Shown here: positions 50,072-60,000 of the stretch, one piece after another
Numbering within the stretch: the first letter of the stretch is position 1
How the letters are laid out: each line of letters opens with the position of its first letter
Source of the DNA: Acidovorax sp. NB1
GTDB lineage: Bacteria; Pseudomonadota; Gammaproteobacteria; Burkholderiales; Burkholderiaceae_C
NCBI RefSeq assembly: GCF_005405905.1
Contig: NZ_BJHU01000005.1
Coordinates: 186,001 to 250,000, forward strand
DNA length: 64,000 bases
Direction: 5' to 3'
Translations under genes and position numbers: made by a program
The notes under the pieces: generated by a model
The model's database searches: none
What the model was told of the DNA's origin: nothing
What the model saw: the letters and a program-made list of their open reading frames with translations, nothing else

Positions 50072-50410
50072 TCAGTGGTTTTCCTTGGCGTGGTTGATCG
50101 TGTACTTCGGAATTTCCACAGTCACATCGGTCTGCGCCAGGATGGCTTGGCACGACAGGCGCGACTGCGGCTCCAGGCCCCATGCGCGGTCGAGCAGGTC
50201 TTCTTCCTCTTCCTCGGCCTCGTTGAGCGAGTTCAGCCCCTGGCGCACGATGACGTGGCAGGTGGTGCAGGCGCAGCTCATGTCGCAGGCGTGCTCGATG
50301 TTGATGTGGTTGTCCAGCAGCGCCTCGCAGATCGACGTGCCTGCGGGGGCCGTGATTTCGGTGCCTGCGGGGCAGTACTCGGGGTGGGGAAGAATCTTGA
50401 TGACGGGCAT
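50072..50410 (-). CDS. fdx: ISC-type [2Fe-2S] ferredoxin
   Basis: This 112-residue ferredoxin has the cluster Cys pattern HACDMSCACTTCHV followed by RLSCQA, matching the C-x5-C-x2-C plus distant C pattern of Fdx of the isc operon. It passes electrons for cluster assembly on IscU. It follows hscA by 41 bp and directly precedes dnaQ. Confidence 0.95.
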   Translation of the reverse strand: MPVIKILPHPEYCPAGTEITAPAGTSICEALLDNHINIEHACDMSCACTTCHVIVRQGLNSLNEAEEEEEDLLDRAWGLEPQSRLSCQAILAQTDVTVEIPKYTINHAKENH

Positions 50411-50451
50411 GGGATGGTCTTGTTTTTGTTCGACAGATGCGGTCGGCTATA

Positions 50452-52323
50452 TCAGAGGGCCTGCACGTTCTTGCCAGCGAGTGCCTGCTGGATGCCACGG
50501 TTCATGCGCTGGGCCGCAAAGGCTTCGGTGCCCTTCGCCAGTGCATCGGTGGCCGCTTCGATGACGGCGGCATCGTCAACGTCGCGCTGGTGGCGCAGGG
50601 CCACCATCAGGGCGTCAATCGCGGCGCGCTCCTGCGGGCTCAGCACGTCGCCATCGGCGTCCAGCGCGCTCTGGGTGGCGAGCAGCATGCGGTCGGCGTC
50701 CACGCGGGCCTCGACCACGGCGCGGGCCTTCATGTCCTGCGCCGCCGTGGCAAAGCCGTCCTGCAGCATGCGCGCGATCTGCTCGTCCGAGAGACCATAC
50801 GACGGCTTCACATCAATGCGCGCCTCCACGCCACTGCCCTGCTCCTTCGCGCTCACGCTCAGCAGGCCATCGGCATCGACGGTAAAGGTCACGCGGATGC
50901 GGGCTGCACCAGCGGCCATGGGCGGAATGCCGCGCAGCTCAAAACGCGCAAGGCTGCGGCAGTCCTGTACCAGGTCACGCTCGCCCTGCACCACGTGGAC
51001 CGCCAACGCGGTCTGCCCGTCCTTGTAGGTGGTGAAATCCTGCGCCTTGGCCGTGGGGATGGTCTCATTGCGCGCCACGATGCGCTCAACCAGCCCCCCC
51101 ATGGTTTCGATGCCCAGCGACAGCGGGATCACATCCAGCAGCAGCAGGTCGCCTGCCGTGTTGTTGCCCGCGAGCTGGTTGGCCTGGATGGCGGCCCCCA
51201 GGGCCACCACCTCATCAGGGTTCAGGTTGGTCAACGGCTCTTTGCCAAAAAATTCGGCCACCGCGCGTTGCACCCGGGGCATGCGGGTGGAGCCGCCCAC
51301 CATCACCACACCCTGCACCTCGTCGCGCGCCAGGTGGGCATCGCGCAGCGCGCGGCGCACGGCGGCCATCGAGCGGGCGGTCAACTCGGCGGTCGCGGCT
51401 TCAAAGTCTGATTTCTTGACATCAAAATGGGCTTCACCGCCTGATAGCATTGCCTTGAATGCTACCGAATCAGTAGCGGTCAATGCTTCCTTGCAGGCGC
51501 GTGCAGCCATGCGCACGGCCGATTTGTCGGCGGCGGTGACGGCTTCCAACCCCAGTTGCTGCAGCACCCAGTCGGCCAGCGCGGCGTCGTAGTCGTCCCC
51601 CCCCAGGGCCGAGTCACCACCGGTGGCGATGACTTCGAACACGCCTTGCGTCAAGCGCAGGATGGAGATGTCAAAGGTGCCGCCCCCCAGGTCGTACACG
51701 GCGTAGACACCTTCGCTGGCGTTGTCCAGGCCATAGGCAATCGCCGCCGCCGTGGGTTCGTTGATCAGGCGCAGTAGGTGGATGCCCGCGAGCTTGGCCG
51801 CATCCTTGGTGGCTTGGCGCTGTGCATCGTCGAAGTAGGCGGGCACGGTGATGACCGCGCCATACAGATCGTCATTGAAAGTGTCTTCGGCCCGGTAGCG
51901 CAGTGTGGCCAGAATCTCGGCGCTGACCTCTACCGGCGACTTGTTGCCGTCCACCGTAGCCAGACTGACCATGCCCCCTGCACCTGCGTCGTTGGCGTGA
52001 ACAAAGTCGTAGGGCAGCTTGCCTGCCTCTGCCACGTCCTTCAGGCCCCGCCCCATGAAACGCTTGGCCGAGGCGATGGTGTTGCGCGCGTCCTGGGCCT
52101 GCGCGGCCACTGCGTCGTATCCGATCTGGCGCCCACCGTTTTCCAGGTACCGCACCACCGAAGGCAGCAGCACCCGGCCCTGGGCATCGGGCAGGCATTC
52201 AGACACGCCATTGCGCACAGCGGCAACCAGAGAGTGGGTGGTGCCCAGGTCGATGCCTACGGCGATGCGCCGTTGGTGCGGGTCGGGGGACTGGCCGGGT
52301 TCGGAAATCTGCAGAAGCGCCAT
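50452..52323 (-). CDS. hscA: Fe-S assembly Hsp70 chaperone HscA
   Basis: This 623-residue Hsp70 has the N-terminal [16 protein letters not shown], the [40 protein letters not shown] block and [14 protein letters not shown]. Length and operon position fit HscA. It works with HscB to release clusters from IscU. The start at [10 protein letters not shown] matches HscA and avoids the longer upstream frame. One stretch (around 51.43-51.48 kb) reads like a dispersed repeat inserted in the frame. Confidence 0.95.
   Translation of the reverse strand: MALLQISEPGQSPDPHQRRIAVGIDLGTTHSLVAAVRNGVSECLPDAQGRVLLPSVVRYLENGGRQIGYDAVAAQAQDARNTIASAKRFMGRGLKDVAEAGKLPYDFVHANDAGAGGMVSLATVDGNKSPVEVSAEILATLRYRAEDTFNDDLYGAVITVPAYFDDAQRQATKDAAKLAGIHLLRLINEPTAAAIAYGLDNASEGVYAVYDLGGGTFDISILRLTQGVFEVIATGGDSALGGDDYDAALADWVLQQLGLEAVTAADKSAVRMAARACKEALTATDSVAFKAMLSGGEAHFDVKKSDFEAATAELTARSMAAVRRALRDAHLARDEVQGVVMVGGSTRMPRVQRAVAEFFGKEPLTNLNPDEVVALGAAIQANQLAGNNTAGDLLLLDVIPLSLGIETMGGLVERIVARNETIPTAKAQDFTTYKDGQTALAVHVVQGERDLVQDCRSLARFELRGIPPMAAGAARIRVTFTVDADGLLSVSAKEQGSGVEARIDVKPSYGLSDEQIARMLQDGFATAAQDMKARAVVEARVDADRMLLATQSALDADGDVLSPQERAAIDALMVALRHQRDVDDAAVIEAATDALAKGTEAFAAQRMNRGIQQALAGKNVQAL
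51421..51477 (+). repeat. Dispersed repeat embedded in hscA
   Basis: ATCAAAATGGGCTTCACCGC, CTGATAGCATTGCCTTGAAT and GCTACCGAATCAGTAGC follow the order of the intergenic repeat near 59.92 kb (GGCCTCTACCGCCTGATGG ... GTAGCTATCAATATCAG). The terminal 17-mer differs by one base from the palindrome 3' of lpdA. It is in frame and encodes [18 protein letters not shown]. Confidence 0.5.
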
Positions 52324-52394
52324 GAAATTTCGGGTCTCAACGTGGTGGAGCCTGCCGTCACGCAAACGGAGGCTCAGGGGAAAGCAAAACCGCT

Positions 52395-52913
52395 CTATTG
52401 TCCCAGTTGCTCTCGGCGACGTTCAATGTCGTCGGCAAATCGCGCAATGAACATGAGGGCTCTGACCTGGCGGGCTGCGCCTGCGTAGTCCTGTTGCTGG
52501 TCGATGAGCTGCCCGCAATGCGCCAGCGCGGCGCGGCGCGCCTGCTCTACCTCGTCATCCAATGCGTCCAGCGCACTGTCTGCACGCGCGTCTTCCAGCG
52601 CCTCGCGCCACTCCATCTGCTGCATGAGGAAGGCTGCGGGCATGGCCGTGTTGTCTTCGGCGTTGATGGGTGCGCCGTGCAACTCGCACAGGTAGGCGGC
52701 GCGGCGCATCGGGTCCTTCAGGCGCTGGTAGGCCTCGTTGATGCGCACCGACCATTGCATGGCCACGCGCTGCGCGGCCGGGCCTTGCGCCGCAAACTTG
52801 TCGGGATGGGCTTCGCGCTGCAGTTCCTTCCAGCGCGTATCGATGGCGCTGCGCTCCTGGGCAAAGCAGCGCTCAAGGCCAAACAGTTCGAAGTCGTCAG
52901 ATTGCAGATTCAT
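52395..52913 (-). CDS. hscB: Fe-S assembly co-chaperone HscB (J-protein)
   Basis: This 172-residue protein has an N-terminal J-domain ([33 protein letters not shown], with the HPD triad) and a C-terminal helical bundle ([20 protein letters not shown]) that binds IscU. It stimulates the HscA ATPase. The gap upstream to iscA holds a strong hairpin. Confidence 0.95.
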   Translation of the reverse strand: MNLQSDDFELFGLERCFAQERSAIDTRWKELQREAHPDKFAAQGPAAQRVAMQWSVRINEAYQRLKDPMRRAAYLCELHGAPINAEDNTAMPAAFLMQQMEWREALEDARADSALDALDDEVEQARRAALAHCGQLIDQQQDYAGAARQVRALMFIARFADDIERRREQLGQ

Positions 52914-52943
52914 GCGCGGAGGACGAGAGGGAAAACCAAGAAA

Positions 52944-52974
52944 AAACCGCCAGCACAGAGCGCGTTGGCGGTTT
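52944..52974 (-). terminator. Intra-operon terminator-like hairpin between iscA and hscB
   Basis: On the minus strand AAACCGCCA...TGGCGGTTT forms a 9-bp stem with a 13-nt loop, followed by six T. It has all the signs of an intrinsic terminator, yet it lies inside the isc operon. It may reduce hscBA-fdx relative to iscRSUA. Confidence 0.8.
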
Positions 52975-52997
52975 GGCGTGACATCAACCCAAGACGT

Positions 52998-53321
52998 TCA
53001 GACGCGGAAGCTCTCCCCACAACCGCAGCGGTCCCGCTCGTTGGGGTTGTTGAACTTGAAGCCTTCGTTCAGGCCCTCGCGCACGAAGTCCAGCTCGGTG
53101 CCGTCGATGTAGGCCAAGCTCTTGGGGTCGATCAGCACCTTGACGCCGTGGTTTTCAAACACGATGTCCTCGGGCTCGCTGTCGTCCACATATTCCAGCT
53201 TGTAGGCAAGCCCCGAGCAGCCGGTCGTCTTGACCCCCAGGCGCACACCCAGGCCCTTGCCTCGGCGGGTAAGGTAGCGGTTGACGTGCCGGGCAGCGGC
53301 TTCTGTCAGCGTGATGGCCAT
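52998..53321 (-). CDS. iscA: Iron-sulfur cluster assembly protein IscA
   Basis: This 107-residue A-type carrier has three conserved Cys (in [10 protein letters not shown] and [10 protein letters not shown]). It starts [13 protein letters not shown] as usual. It carries Fe-S clusters from IscU to apo-proteins. It is 20 bp downstream of iscU. Confidence 0.95.
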   Translation of the reverse strand: MAITLTEAAARHVNRYLTRRGKGLGVRLGVKTTGCSGLAYKLEYVDDSEPEDIVFENHGVKVLIDPKSLAYIDGTELDFVREGLNEGFKFNNPNERDRCGCGESFRV

Positions 53322-53341
53322 ATTGCTCTCGGTGAATGCGC

Positions 53342-53746
53342 TCAGGCAGCGGCTGTTGTGGTGGCTGCGTGTTTGGTCTTGTAGTCCAGTACGGCGGCCT
53401 TGATGGCGTCTTCGGCCAGGATGGAGCAGTGCACCTTCACGGGCGGCAAGGCCAGTTCTTCGGCGATTTCGCTGTTCTTGAGGGCTGCCGCTTCGTCCAG
53501 CGTCTTGCCTTTGACCCATTCGGTCACCAGCGACGACGAGGCAATGGCCGAGCCGCAACCATAGGTCTTGAAACGTGCGTCTTCGATCACACCAGTGGCG
53601 GGATTCACCTTGATCTGCAGCTTCATCACGTCGCCGCAGGCGGGCGCGCCCACCATGCCGGTGCCCACCGAATCATCACCCTTGTCGAACGAACCCACGT
53701 TGCGGGGGTTCTCGTAATGGTCAACCACTTTGTCGGAGTAAGCCAT
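53342..53746 (-). CDS. iscU: Fe-S cluster scaffold protein IscU
   Basis: This 134-residue scaffold has the three cluster Cys in [22 protein letters not shown] and [11 protein letters not shown], and the HscA-recognition LPPVK motif. It assembles [2Fe-2S] clusters from IscS sulfur. Located between iscS and iscA. Confidence 0.97.
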   Translation of the reverse strand: MAYSDKVVDHYENPRNVGSFDKGDDSVGTGMVGAPACGDVMKLQIKVNPATGVIEDARFKTYGCGSAIASSSLVTEWVKGKTLDEAAALKNSEIAEELALPPVKVHCSILAEDAIKAAVLDYKTKHAATTTAAA

Positions 53747-53785
53747 GATGTGTACCTCTTCAATTCTTCAAAAATCTTCAGGGAT

Positions 53786-55006
53786 TCAGTGCGCAGCCCA
53801 CTGGATGGTGCTGATATCGATGCCATCCTTGTACATCTCCCACAGCGGGCTCAACTCGCGCAGGCGGGCGACGTTCTCGCGGATGGTGGAAATCGCGTAA
53901 TCGATCTCTTCTTCGGTCGTGAAACGGCCAATGGTCATGCGCAGGCTGCTGTGGGCCAATTCGTCGCTACGGCCCAGGGCGCGCAGCACATAGCTGGGCT
54001 CCAGGCTGGCCGATGTGCAGGCAGAACCGGACGACACGGCCAGACCCTTGATGCCCATGATGAGCGACTCGCCTTCGACGTAGTTGAAGCTCATGTTCAG
54101 GTTCTGCGGCACACGGCGCTCCATGCTGCCGTTGATGAACACTTGCTCGATGTCCTTGAGGCCGTCAAGCAGGCGCTGCTGCAGCGCGTGGGCCTTGGCA
54201 TTGCTCTCGGCCATTTCTTCCTTGGCGATGCGGAAAGCTTCGCCCATACCCACGATCTGGTGGGTGGGCAAGGTGCCCGAGCGCATGCCACGCTCGTGGC
54301 CGCCACCGTGCATCTGCGCTTCCAGACGCACGCGGGGCTTGCGGCGCACATACAGGGCACCCACGCCCTTGGGGCCATAGGTCTTGTGGGCTGTCATGCT
54401 CATCAGATCGACGGGCAAGGTGGCCATGTCGATGGCAACGCGGCCGGTGGCCTGCGCCGCATCCACGTGCAGCAGGATGCCCTTTTCACGGCACAGCGCG
54501 CCGATGGCGGGGATGTCCTGGATCACGCCGATTTCGTTGTTCACGAACAGGATGCTGATCAGAATGGTGTCAGGGCGGATGGCCGCCTTGAGCGCGTCCA
54601 TGTTGACCAGGCCGTCTTCCTGCACATCCAGATAGGTGGCTTCAAAGCCCTGGCGCTCCAGCTCGCGCATGGTGTCCAGCACGGCCTTGTGTTCGGTCTT
54701 GAGCGTGATGAGGTGCTTGCCCTTGCCCTTGTAGAACTGGGCAGCGCCCTTCAGTGCGAGGTTGATGGACTCGGTGGCGCCGCTGGTCCAGACGATTTCG
54801 CGGGGGTCGGCACCAATCAGGTCAGCCACTTGCACACGCGCCTTTTCGACGGCTTCCTCGGCTTCCCAGCCCCAGGCGTGGCTGCGCGACGCCGCGTTGC
54901 CAAAATGCTCGCGCAGCCAGGGGATCATGGCGTCCACCACACGGGGGTCCACCGGGGTCGTGGCGCCATAGTCGAGATAGATGGGGAAGTGCGGGGTCAT
55001 GTCCAT
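53786..55006 (-). CDS. iscS: Cysteine desulfurase IscS
   Basis: This 406-residue PLP enzyme has [34 protein letters not shown] (PLP Lys), [13 protein letters not shown] and the active-site loop [17 protein letters not shown]. It supplies persulfide sulfur to IscU and other acceptors. A longer frame exists, but the start at [10 protein letters not shown] gives the usual length; MTPHFPIY two codons later is an alternative. Confidence 0.96.
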   Translation of the reverse strand: MDMTPHFPIYLDYGATTPVDPRVVDAMIPWLREHFGNAASRSHAWGWEAEEAVEKARVQVADLIGADPREIVWTSGATESINLALKGAAQFYKGKGKHLITLKTEHKAVLDTMRELERQGFEATYLDVQEDGLVNMDALKAAIRPDTILISILFVNNEIGVIQDIPAIGALCREKGILLHVDAAQATGRVAIDMATLPVDLMSMTAHKTYGPKGVGALYVRRKPRVRLEAQMHGGGHERGMRSGTLPTHQIVGMGEAFRIAKEEMAESNAKAHALQQRLLDGLKDIEQVFINGSMERRVPQNLNMSFNYVEGESLIMGIKGLAVSSGSACTSASLEPSYVLRALGRSDELAHSSLRMTIGRFTTEEEIDYAISTIRENVARLRELSPLWEMYKDGIDISTIQWAAH

Positions 55007-55118
55007 GGCTGGCTCAGTAAAGGTGTCTGGCTGGCAGATTTGCAGGAAAAGGTCGATATTCAGGAAAACGCGTTCAGGGCGGTGCCGACCCCAAGGGCCG
55101 GCGCGAGCACTGCAGGTG

Positions 55119-55655
55119 TCAGGATTTCGCGAAAACGTTGCCCAGCGCGAACACCGAGTTGGGCGCATTCACGCGGATGGGCTTGACCACCGGCGTCGTG
55201 GAGATGGCACGGCGCACCACGGGCTTGTCTTCGATCTGCACACCCTTGGCGAGCTGTTCGTCCACGAGTTTTTGCAGGGTCACGGAGTCGAGGAACTCCA
55301 CCATGCGCTGGTTGAGCGATGCCCACAGCTCGTGCGTCATGCAACGGCCGGCTTCGCCCAGACAGTTTTCCTTGCCACCGCACTGCGTGGCATCAATCGG
55401 CTCGTCCACCGACACAATGATGTCGGCCACCGTGATGTCGCCCGCCTTGCGGGCCAGGGTGTAACCGCCGCCGGGGCCGCGGGTGGATTCCACCAGTTCA
55501 TGGCGCCGCAGCTTGCCAAAGAGCTGCTCGAGGTAGGACAGCGAAATCTGTTGGCGCTGGCTGATCGCAGCCAAGGTGACGGGGCCGTTGTTCTGACGCA
55601 GTGCCAAGTCAATCATGGCAGTGACCGCAAAACGGCCTTTGGTGGTGAGACGCAT
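55119..55655 (-). CDS. iscR: Fe-S cluster regulator IscR
   Basis: This 178-residue Rrf2 regulator has the winged HTH ([33 protein letters not shown]) and cluster ligands Cys92, Cys98, Cys105 and His108 ([20 protein letters not shown]). The spacing to the last Cys is one residue longer than in E. coli. With its [2Fe-2S] cluster it represses the isc operon. It heads the operon, and a candidate IscR site lies upstream of it. Confidence 0.95.
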   Translation of the reverse strand: MRLTTKGRFAVTAMIDLALRQNNGPVTLAAISQRQQISLSYLEQLFGKLRRHELVESTRGPGGGYTLARKAGDITVADIIVSVDEPIDATQCGGKENCLGEAGRCMTHELWASLNQRMVEFLDSVTLQKLVDEQLAKGVQIEDKPVVRRAISTTPVVKPIRVNAPNSVFALGNVFAKS

Positions 55656-55804
55656 TGCAAGCTCCTTGTGCTGAGGCTCGTTCGTTAAAGAAACTGCCTG
55701 CGCTGGCTAGTGGTCAGCACGGGCACCGTCTCCGCCCCTTACTCCACACAGCGTTCTGCGCGGAGCCCTTCATCGCTGGGCTTTGTTCTTGAGTGTTTTG
55801 TGCA

Positions 55805-55839
55805 AGTATAACACAAATCCCTATTGAATTTGTCGGGAT
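55805..55839 (-). promoter_or_regulatory. isc operon promoter with candidate IscR box
   Basis: On the minus strand ATCCCGACAAATTCAATAGGGAT is an imperfect palindrome like the type-1 IscR site. It is followed by TATACT (a -10 element) seven bases later, and it covers the weak -35 region. That is the expected arrangement for repression of iscRSUA by IscR. Confidence 0.55.
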
Positions 55840-55898
55840 AAAAAACCAACAGGTCGCAATTTGGCCTGGATTGTATTTTCCGACCGTCACCTACCCGG

Positions 55899-57989
55899 TC
55901 ACAAGGCCACCGAATCGCCTCCGTGCGCGCCAAACGCCTGATCCTTGAGCCGCGACAGCTGATCCCGCACGCGGGCCGCCTGCTCGAACTCCAGGTTGCG
56001 CGCATGCTCCAGCATGAGCTTCTCCAGTCGCTTGATCTCGCGCGCCACATCCTTCTCGGACATGTCCTCGACCTTGGCGCGCTGCAGGGCTTCCTGCTCC
56101 AGTCGCTCGGCATCCTTGCCCGCTTTTTCGCTGTAAACCCCGTCAATCAGGTCTCTTACCCGCTTGACAATGCTGCGCGGCGTGATTCCGTGGGCCTCGT
56201 TGTGTGCGATCTGCTTGATGCGGCGGCGTTCCGTCTCGCCCATGGCTTTTTTCATGGACTCGGTGATGCGGTCGGCATACAGGATGGCCTTGCCATTGAG
56301 ATTGCGCGCCGCGCGGCCAATGGTCTGGATCAGGCTGCGCTCGGCGCGCAGGAAGCCTTCCTTGTCGGCGTCCAGGATGGCCACCAACGACACCTCGGGG
56401 ATGTCCAGCCCCTCGCGCAGCAGGTTGATGCCCACCAGCACATCAAACGCGCCCAGGCGCAGGTCGCGGATGATCTCCACGCGCTCCACCGTGTCCACGT
56501 CGCTGTGCAGGTAGCGCACCTTCACGCCGTTGTCGGTGAGGTAGTCGGTGAGCTGCTCGGCCATGCGCTTGGTCAGCGTGGTGATGAGCACGCGCTCCTC
56601 CTTTTCCACGCGGATGCGGATTTCCTGCAGCACATCGTCCACCTGGTGGGTGGCGGGGCGCACCTCCACAATCGGGTCCACCAGGCCGGTGGGGCGCACC
56701 ACCTGGTCCACGATCTGGCCGGAATGGGTCCGCTCATAGTCTGCCGGCGTGGCGGTCACAAAAATCACCTGGCGCATGCGCTGTTCGAACTCCTCGAACT
56801 TGAGCGGCCGGTTGTCCAGCGCTGAAGGCAGGCGAAAGCCGTACTCCACCAGCGTGGTCTTGCGCGCACGGTCGCCGTTGTACATGGCGCTGAGCTGGCC
56901 GATCATCTGGTGACTTTCATCCAGGAACATCAGCGCATCGCGGGGCATGTAGTCGGTGAGCGTGCTGGGCGGGTCGCCCGGCGCGGCGCCCGACAGGTGC
57001 CGGGTGTAGTTCTCGATGCCCTTGCAGTGCCCCACCTCGCTGAGCATTTCCAGGTCAAAGCGCGTGCGCTGCTCCAGGCGCTGAGCCTCCACCAGCTTGC
57101 CATCTGCCACCAGCTGCTGCAGGCGCTCGGCCAGTTCCAGCTTGATGGTTTCGACGGCGGCGAGCACCTTGTCGCGCGGTGTCACGTAATGGCTGCTGGG
57201 GTACACGGTAAAGCGCGGAATCTTCTGTTTGACGCGCCCCGTGAGCGGGTCGAACAGCTGCAGGCTCTCGATCTCATCGTCAAACAGCTCGATACGGATC
57301 GCCAGCTCGGAATGCTCGGCCGGGAACACGTCAATCGTGTCGCCTCGCACGCGGAACTTGCCGCGCGAAAAGTCCGCCTCGTTGCGCTGGTACTGCATGC
57401 GGATCAGCTGGGCAATCACGTCACGCTGCCCCAGCTTGTCGCCCACGCGCAGCGTCATCACCATGCGGTGGTAGCTCTCGGGCTCGCCAATGCCGTAGAT
57501 GGCCGAGACGGTGGCCACGATCACCACATCGCGCCGCTCCATCAGGCTCTTGGTGCAAGACAGCCGCATCTGCTCGATGTGCTCGTTGATCGCGCTGTCC
57601 TTCTCGATGAACAGGTCGCGCTGCGGCACATAGGCCTCGGGCTGGTAGTAGTCGTAGTAGCTCACGAAATACTCCACGGCGTTCTTGGGGAAGAACTCGC
57701 GGAATTCGCTGTACAGCTGCGCGGCCAGCGTCTTGTTGGGCGCAAAGATGATGGCCGGGCGGCCCATGCGCGCGATCACATTGGCCATGGTGAAGGTCTT
57801 GCCCGAGCCCGTCACACCCAGCAAGGTCTGGAAGGTTTCGCCGTCATGCAGGCCCTCCACCAGCTTGGCAATGGCCTCGGGCTGGTCACCTGCGGGGGGA
57901 TAGGGTTGAAACAGTTCGAAGGGGGAATCAGGGAAGCGGACGAACTCGCCGTCTTGCTTTTCAGTTATGACTTCGGTGATATCTGGCAT
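55899..57989 (-). CDS. uvrB: Excinuclease ABC subunit B
   Basis: This 696-residue UvrB has Walker [15 protein letters not shown], the beta-hairpin [12 protein letters not shown], the helicase motifs [12 protein letters not shown] and [17 protein letters not shown], and a C-terminal UVR domain binding UvrC ([24 protein letters not shown]). It loads onto damaged DNA with UvrA. No LexA-like box is seen in the short upstream region. It is followed by the isc operon in the same direction, with 243 bp between. Confidence 0.97.
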   Translation of the reverse strand: MPDITEVITEKQDGEFVRFPDSPFELFQPYPPAGDQPEAIAKLVEGLHDGETFQTLLGVTGSGKTFTMANVIARMGRPAIIFAPNKTLAAQLYSEFREFFPKNAVEYFVSYYDYYQPEAYVPQRDLFIEKDSAINEHIEQMRLSCTKSLMERRDVVIVATVSAIYGIGEPESYHRMVMTLRVGDKLGQRDVIAQLIRMQYQRNEADFSRGKFRVRGDTIDVFPAEHSELAIRIELFDDEIESLQLFDPLTGRVKQKIPRFTVYPSSHYVTPRDKVLAAVETIKLELAERLQQLVADGKLVEAQRLEQRTRFDLEMLSEVGHCKGIENYTRHLSGAAPGDPPSTLTDYMPRDALMFLDESHQMIGQLSAMYNGDRARKTTLVEYGFRLPSALDNRPLKFEEFEQRMRQVIFVTATPADYERTHSGQIVDQVVRPTGLVDPIVEVRPATHQVDDVLQEIRIRVEKEERVLITTLTKRMAEQLTDYLTDNGVKVRYLHSDVDTVERVEIIRDLRLGAFDVLVGINLLREGLDIPEVSLVAILDADKEGFLRAERSLIQTIGRAARNLNGKAILYADRITESMKKAMGETERRRIKQIAHNEAHGITPRSIVKRVRDLIDGVYSEKAGKDAERLEQEALQRAKVEDMSEKDVAREIKRLEKLMLEHARNLEFEQAARVRDQLSRLKDQAFGAHGGDSVAL

Positions 57990-58095
57990 GGGGCGTGGTC
58001 AACGGGTGGAGCAGGCCGCCCGTTAAAATCGGCGGAACCCGGCACAGTACACCACGCCCGGATTCTTCGCTACTGACAACCTTTCAAGGATTTTC

Positions 58096-59292
58096 ATGTC
58101 TCTGTTCACCGCCGTCGAAATGGCCCCCCGCGACCCCATCCTGGGCCTCAACGAGCAATTCAACGCCGACACCAACCCCAACAAGGTCAATCTGGGTGTT
58201 GGCGTTTATTTCGACGACAACGGCAAGCTGCCCCTGCTGCAATGCGTGCAGGCCGCAGAAAAGACCATGATGTCCACCCCCACGGCCCGTGGCTACCTGC
58301 CCATCGACGGCATCGTGGCCTATGACAACGCCGTCAAGAGCCTGGTTTTCGGCGCCAACAGCGAACCCGTCACCTCCGGCCGCGTGGCCACGGTGCAGGC
58401 CATCGGCGGCACCGGCGGCCTGAAGATCGGTGCTGACTTCCTGAAAAAGGTCAGCCCCAGCGCCAAGGTGCTGATCTCCGACCCCAGCTGGGAAAACCAC
58501 CGCGCGCTGTTCACCAACGCCGGTTTTGAAGTGGACACCTACGCGTACTACGACGCCGAAAAGCGCGGCGTGAACTTCGAAGGTTTCCTGGCCAGCCTGA
58601 ATGCAGCCGTCCCCGGCACCATCGTTGTGCTGCACGCCTGCTGCCACAACCCCACCGGCTATGACATCACGCCCGCCCAGTGGGACCAGGTCATCGCCGC
58701 CGTCAAGGCCAAGGGCCTGACGCCCTTCCTCGACATGGCCTACCAGGGCTTCGGCCACGGCATCGCCGAAGACGGCGCCGTGATCGGCAAGTTCGTGGCC
58801 GCTGGCCTCACCTTCTTCGTCTCCACCTCGTTCTCCAAGAGCTTCAGCCTGTACGGCGAGCGCGTGGGCGGCCTGTCGGTGCTGTGCACGGACAAGGAAG
58901 AAGCCAGCCGCGTGCTGAGCCAGCTCAAGATCGTGATCCGCACCAACTACTCCAACCCACCCATCCACGGTGGCGCGGTGGTGGCCGCCGTGCTGAACAA
59001 CCCCGAGCTGCGCGCGATGTGGGAAAAGGAACTGGCCGAAATGCGCGTGCGCATCAAGGCCATGCGCCAGAAGCTGGTCGATGGCCTCAAGGCCGCCGGT
59101 GTGAAGCAAGACATGAGCTTCATCACCACCCAGATCGGCATGTTCAGCTACTCCGGCCTGTCCAAGGACCAGATGGTGCGCCTGCGCAATGAATTCGGCG
59201 TGTATGGCACGGACACTGGCCGCATGTGCGTCGCTGCCCTGAACAGCAAGAACATCGACTACGTCTGCCAAGCCATTGCAAAGGTCGTCTGA
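58096..59292 (+). CDS. Amino acid aminotransferase, class I (AspC/TyrB-type)
   Basis: This 398-residue PLP enzyme of the aspartate/aromatic aminotransferase group has PLP Lys248 (in SFSKSFSLYGERVG), HACCHNPTGYDITPAQW and NYSNPPIHGGAVV. It probably exchanges amino groups between aspartate or aromatic amino acids and 2-oxoglutarate. An AAGGA site precedes the ATG. It is divergent from uvrB with a gap of about 106 bp. Confidence 0.92.
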   Translation: MSLFTAVEMAPRDPILGLNEQFNADTNPNKVNLGVGVYFDDNGKLPLLQCVQAAEKTMMSTPTARGYLPIDGIVAYDNAVKSLVFGANSEPVTSGRVATVQAIGGTGGLKIGADFLKKVSPSAKVLISDPSWENHRALFTNAGFEVDTYAYYDAEKRGVNFEGFLASLNAAVPGTIVVLHACCHNPTGYDITPAQWDQVIAAVKAKGLTPFLDMAYQGFGHGIAEDGAVIGKFVAAGLTFFVSTSFSKSFSLYGERVGGLSVLCTDKEEASRVLSQLKIVIRTNYSNPPIHGGAVVAAVLNNPELRAMWEKELAEMRVRIKAMRQKLVDGLKAAGVKQDMSFITTQIGMFSYSGLSKDQMVRLRNEFGVYGTDTGRMCVAALNSKNIDYVCQAIAKVV

Positions 59293-59914
59293 GCGCGATG
59301 AGAAGGCGGCGCTTGCGCGCCGCTTTGTGAGCGAAACGCTCCAGAACCCGCACAACGCGGCCCTTCTGGAGCGTTTGCCGTTTCTGGGCCTGCCCGATGC
59401 GTGGCTGGTCGCGGGCTGCCTGTTCCAGACGGTGTGGAACCTGCGCTCTGGCCTGGCGCCCACGGCGCACATCAAGGACTACGACCTGTTTTACTTTGAT
59501 GCATCGGATCTGTCCGAAGCGGCAGAACAGGCCGTTCAGGACCGCGCCACCGCCCTCTTTGCCGACCTGCCCATCACCGTCGAAGCCAAGAACCAAGCCC
59601 GCGTGCACCTCTGGTACGAGCGCTGGTTTGGTTACCCGTATGCGCCGCTGCAGTCCGCCCGCAACGGGATCGAGCGTTTTCTGGTGCCCTGCACCTGCGT
59701 GGGTTTGCAGCCTGGCAGCACGCCACTGGCCCCACCGTTGCTGTACGCCCCGTACGGCCTCGCGGAGCTGTATGCCGGGCTGATGCGCCCGAACCCGGCC
59801 TGCCCCCACCTGCCGCTGTTCCAGGCCAAGGCTGACAGTTACCGGGAGCGCTGGCCGTGGCTGACTATCCAGCCGATGTTGCCCGCCACTGGCACATTGC
59901 CTGATGGTTTTTAG
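59276..59914 (+). CDS. Nucleotidyltransferase-family protein (DUF925)
   Basis: This protein of about 212 residues has LGLPDAWLVAGCLFQTVWNLRSG followed by HIKDYDLFYFDASDLS, which fits the DUF925/NTP_transf_6 pattern with a conserved KDYDLFYFD acidic motif. It has no close neighbours of related function. The start is uncertain: a TTG overlaps the aminotransferase end by 17 nt, and GTG at 59327 (VSETLQNPHN) would give about 195 residues. Confidence 0.72.
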   Translation: MQRSSERDEKAALARRFVSETLQNPHNAALLERLPFLGLPDAWLVAGCLFQTVWNLRSGLAPTAHIKDYDLFYFDASDLSEAAEQAVQDRATALFADLPITVEAKNQARVHLWYERWFGYPYAPLQSARNGIERFLVPCTCVGLQPGSTPLAPPLLYAPYGLAELYAGLMRPNPACPHLPLFQAKADSYRERWPWLTIQPMLPATGTLPDGF

Positions 59915-59964
59915 CCTTTTTGGCCTCTACCGCCTGATGGATAAGCGTGAGTAGCTATCAATAT
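59907..59964 (+). repeat. Dispersed intergenic repeat, copy 6
   Basis: TTTTTAGCCTTTTTGGCCTC, TACCGCCTGATGGATAAGCG and GTAGCTATCAATATCAG fill the gap between the convergent DUF925 and dioxygenase genes. The DUF925 stop codon lies within the first block. Confidence 0.7.
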
Positions 59965-60000
59965 CAGAGCAATTGACCAAAGCTGCGCCGTTGCAGCCCA

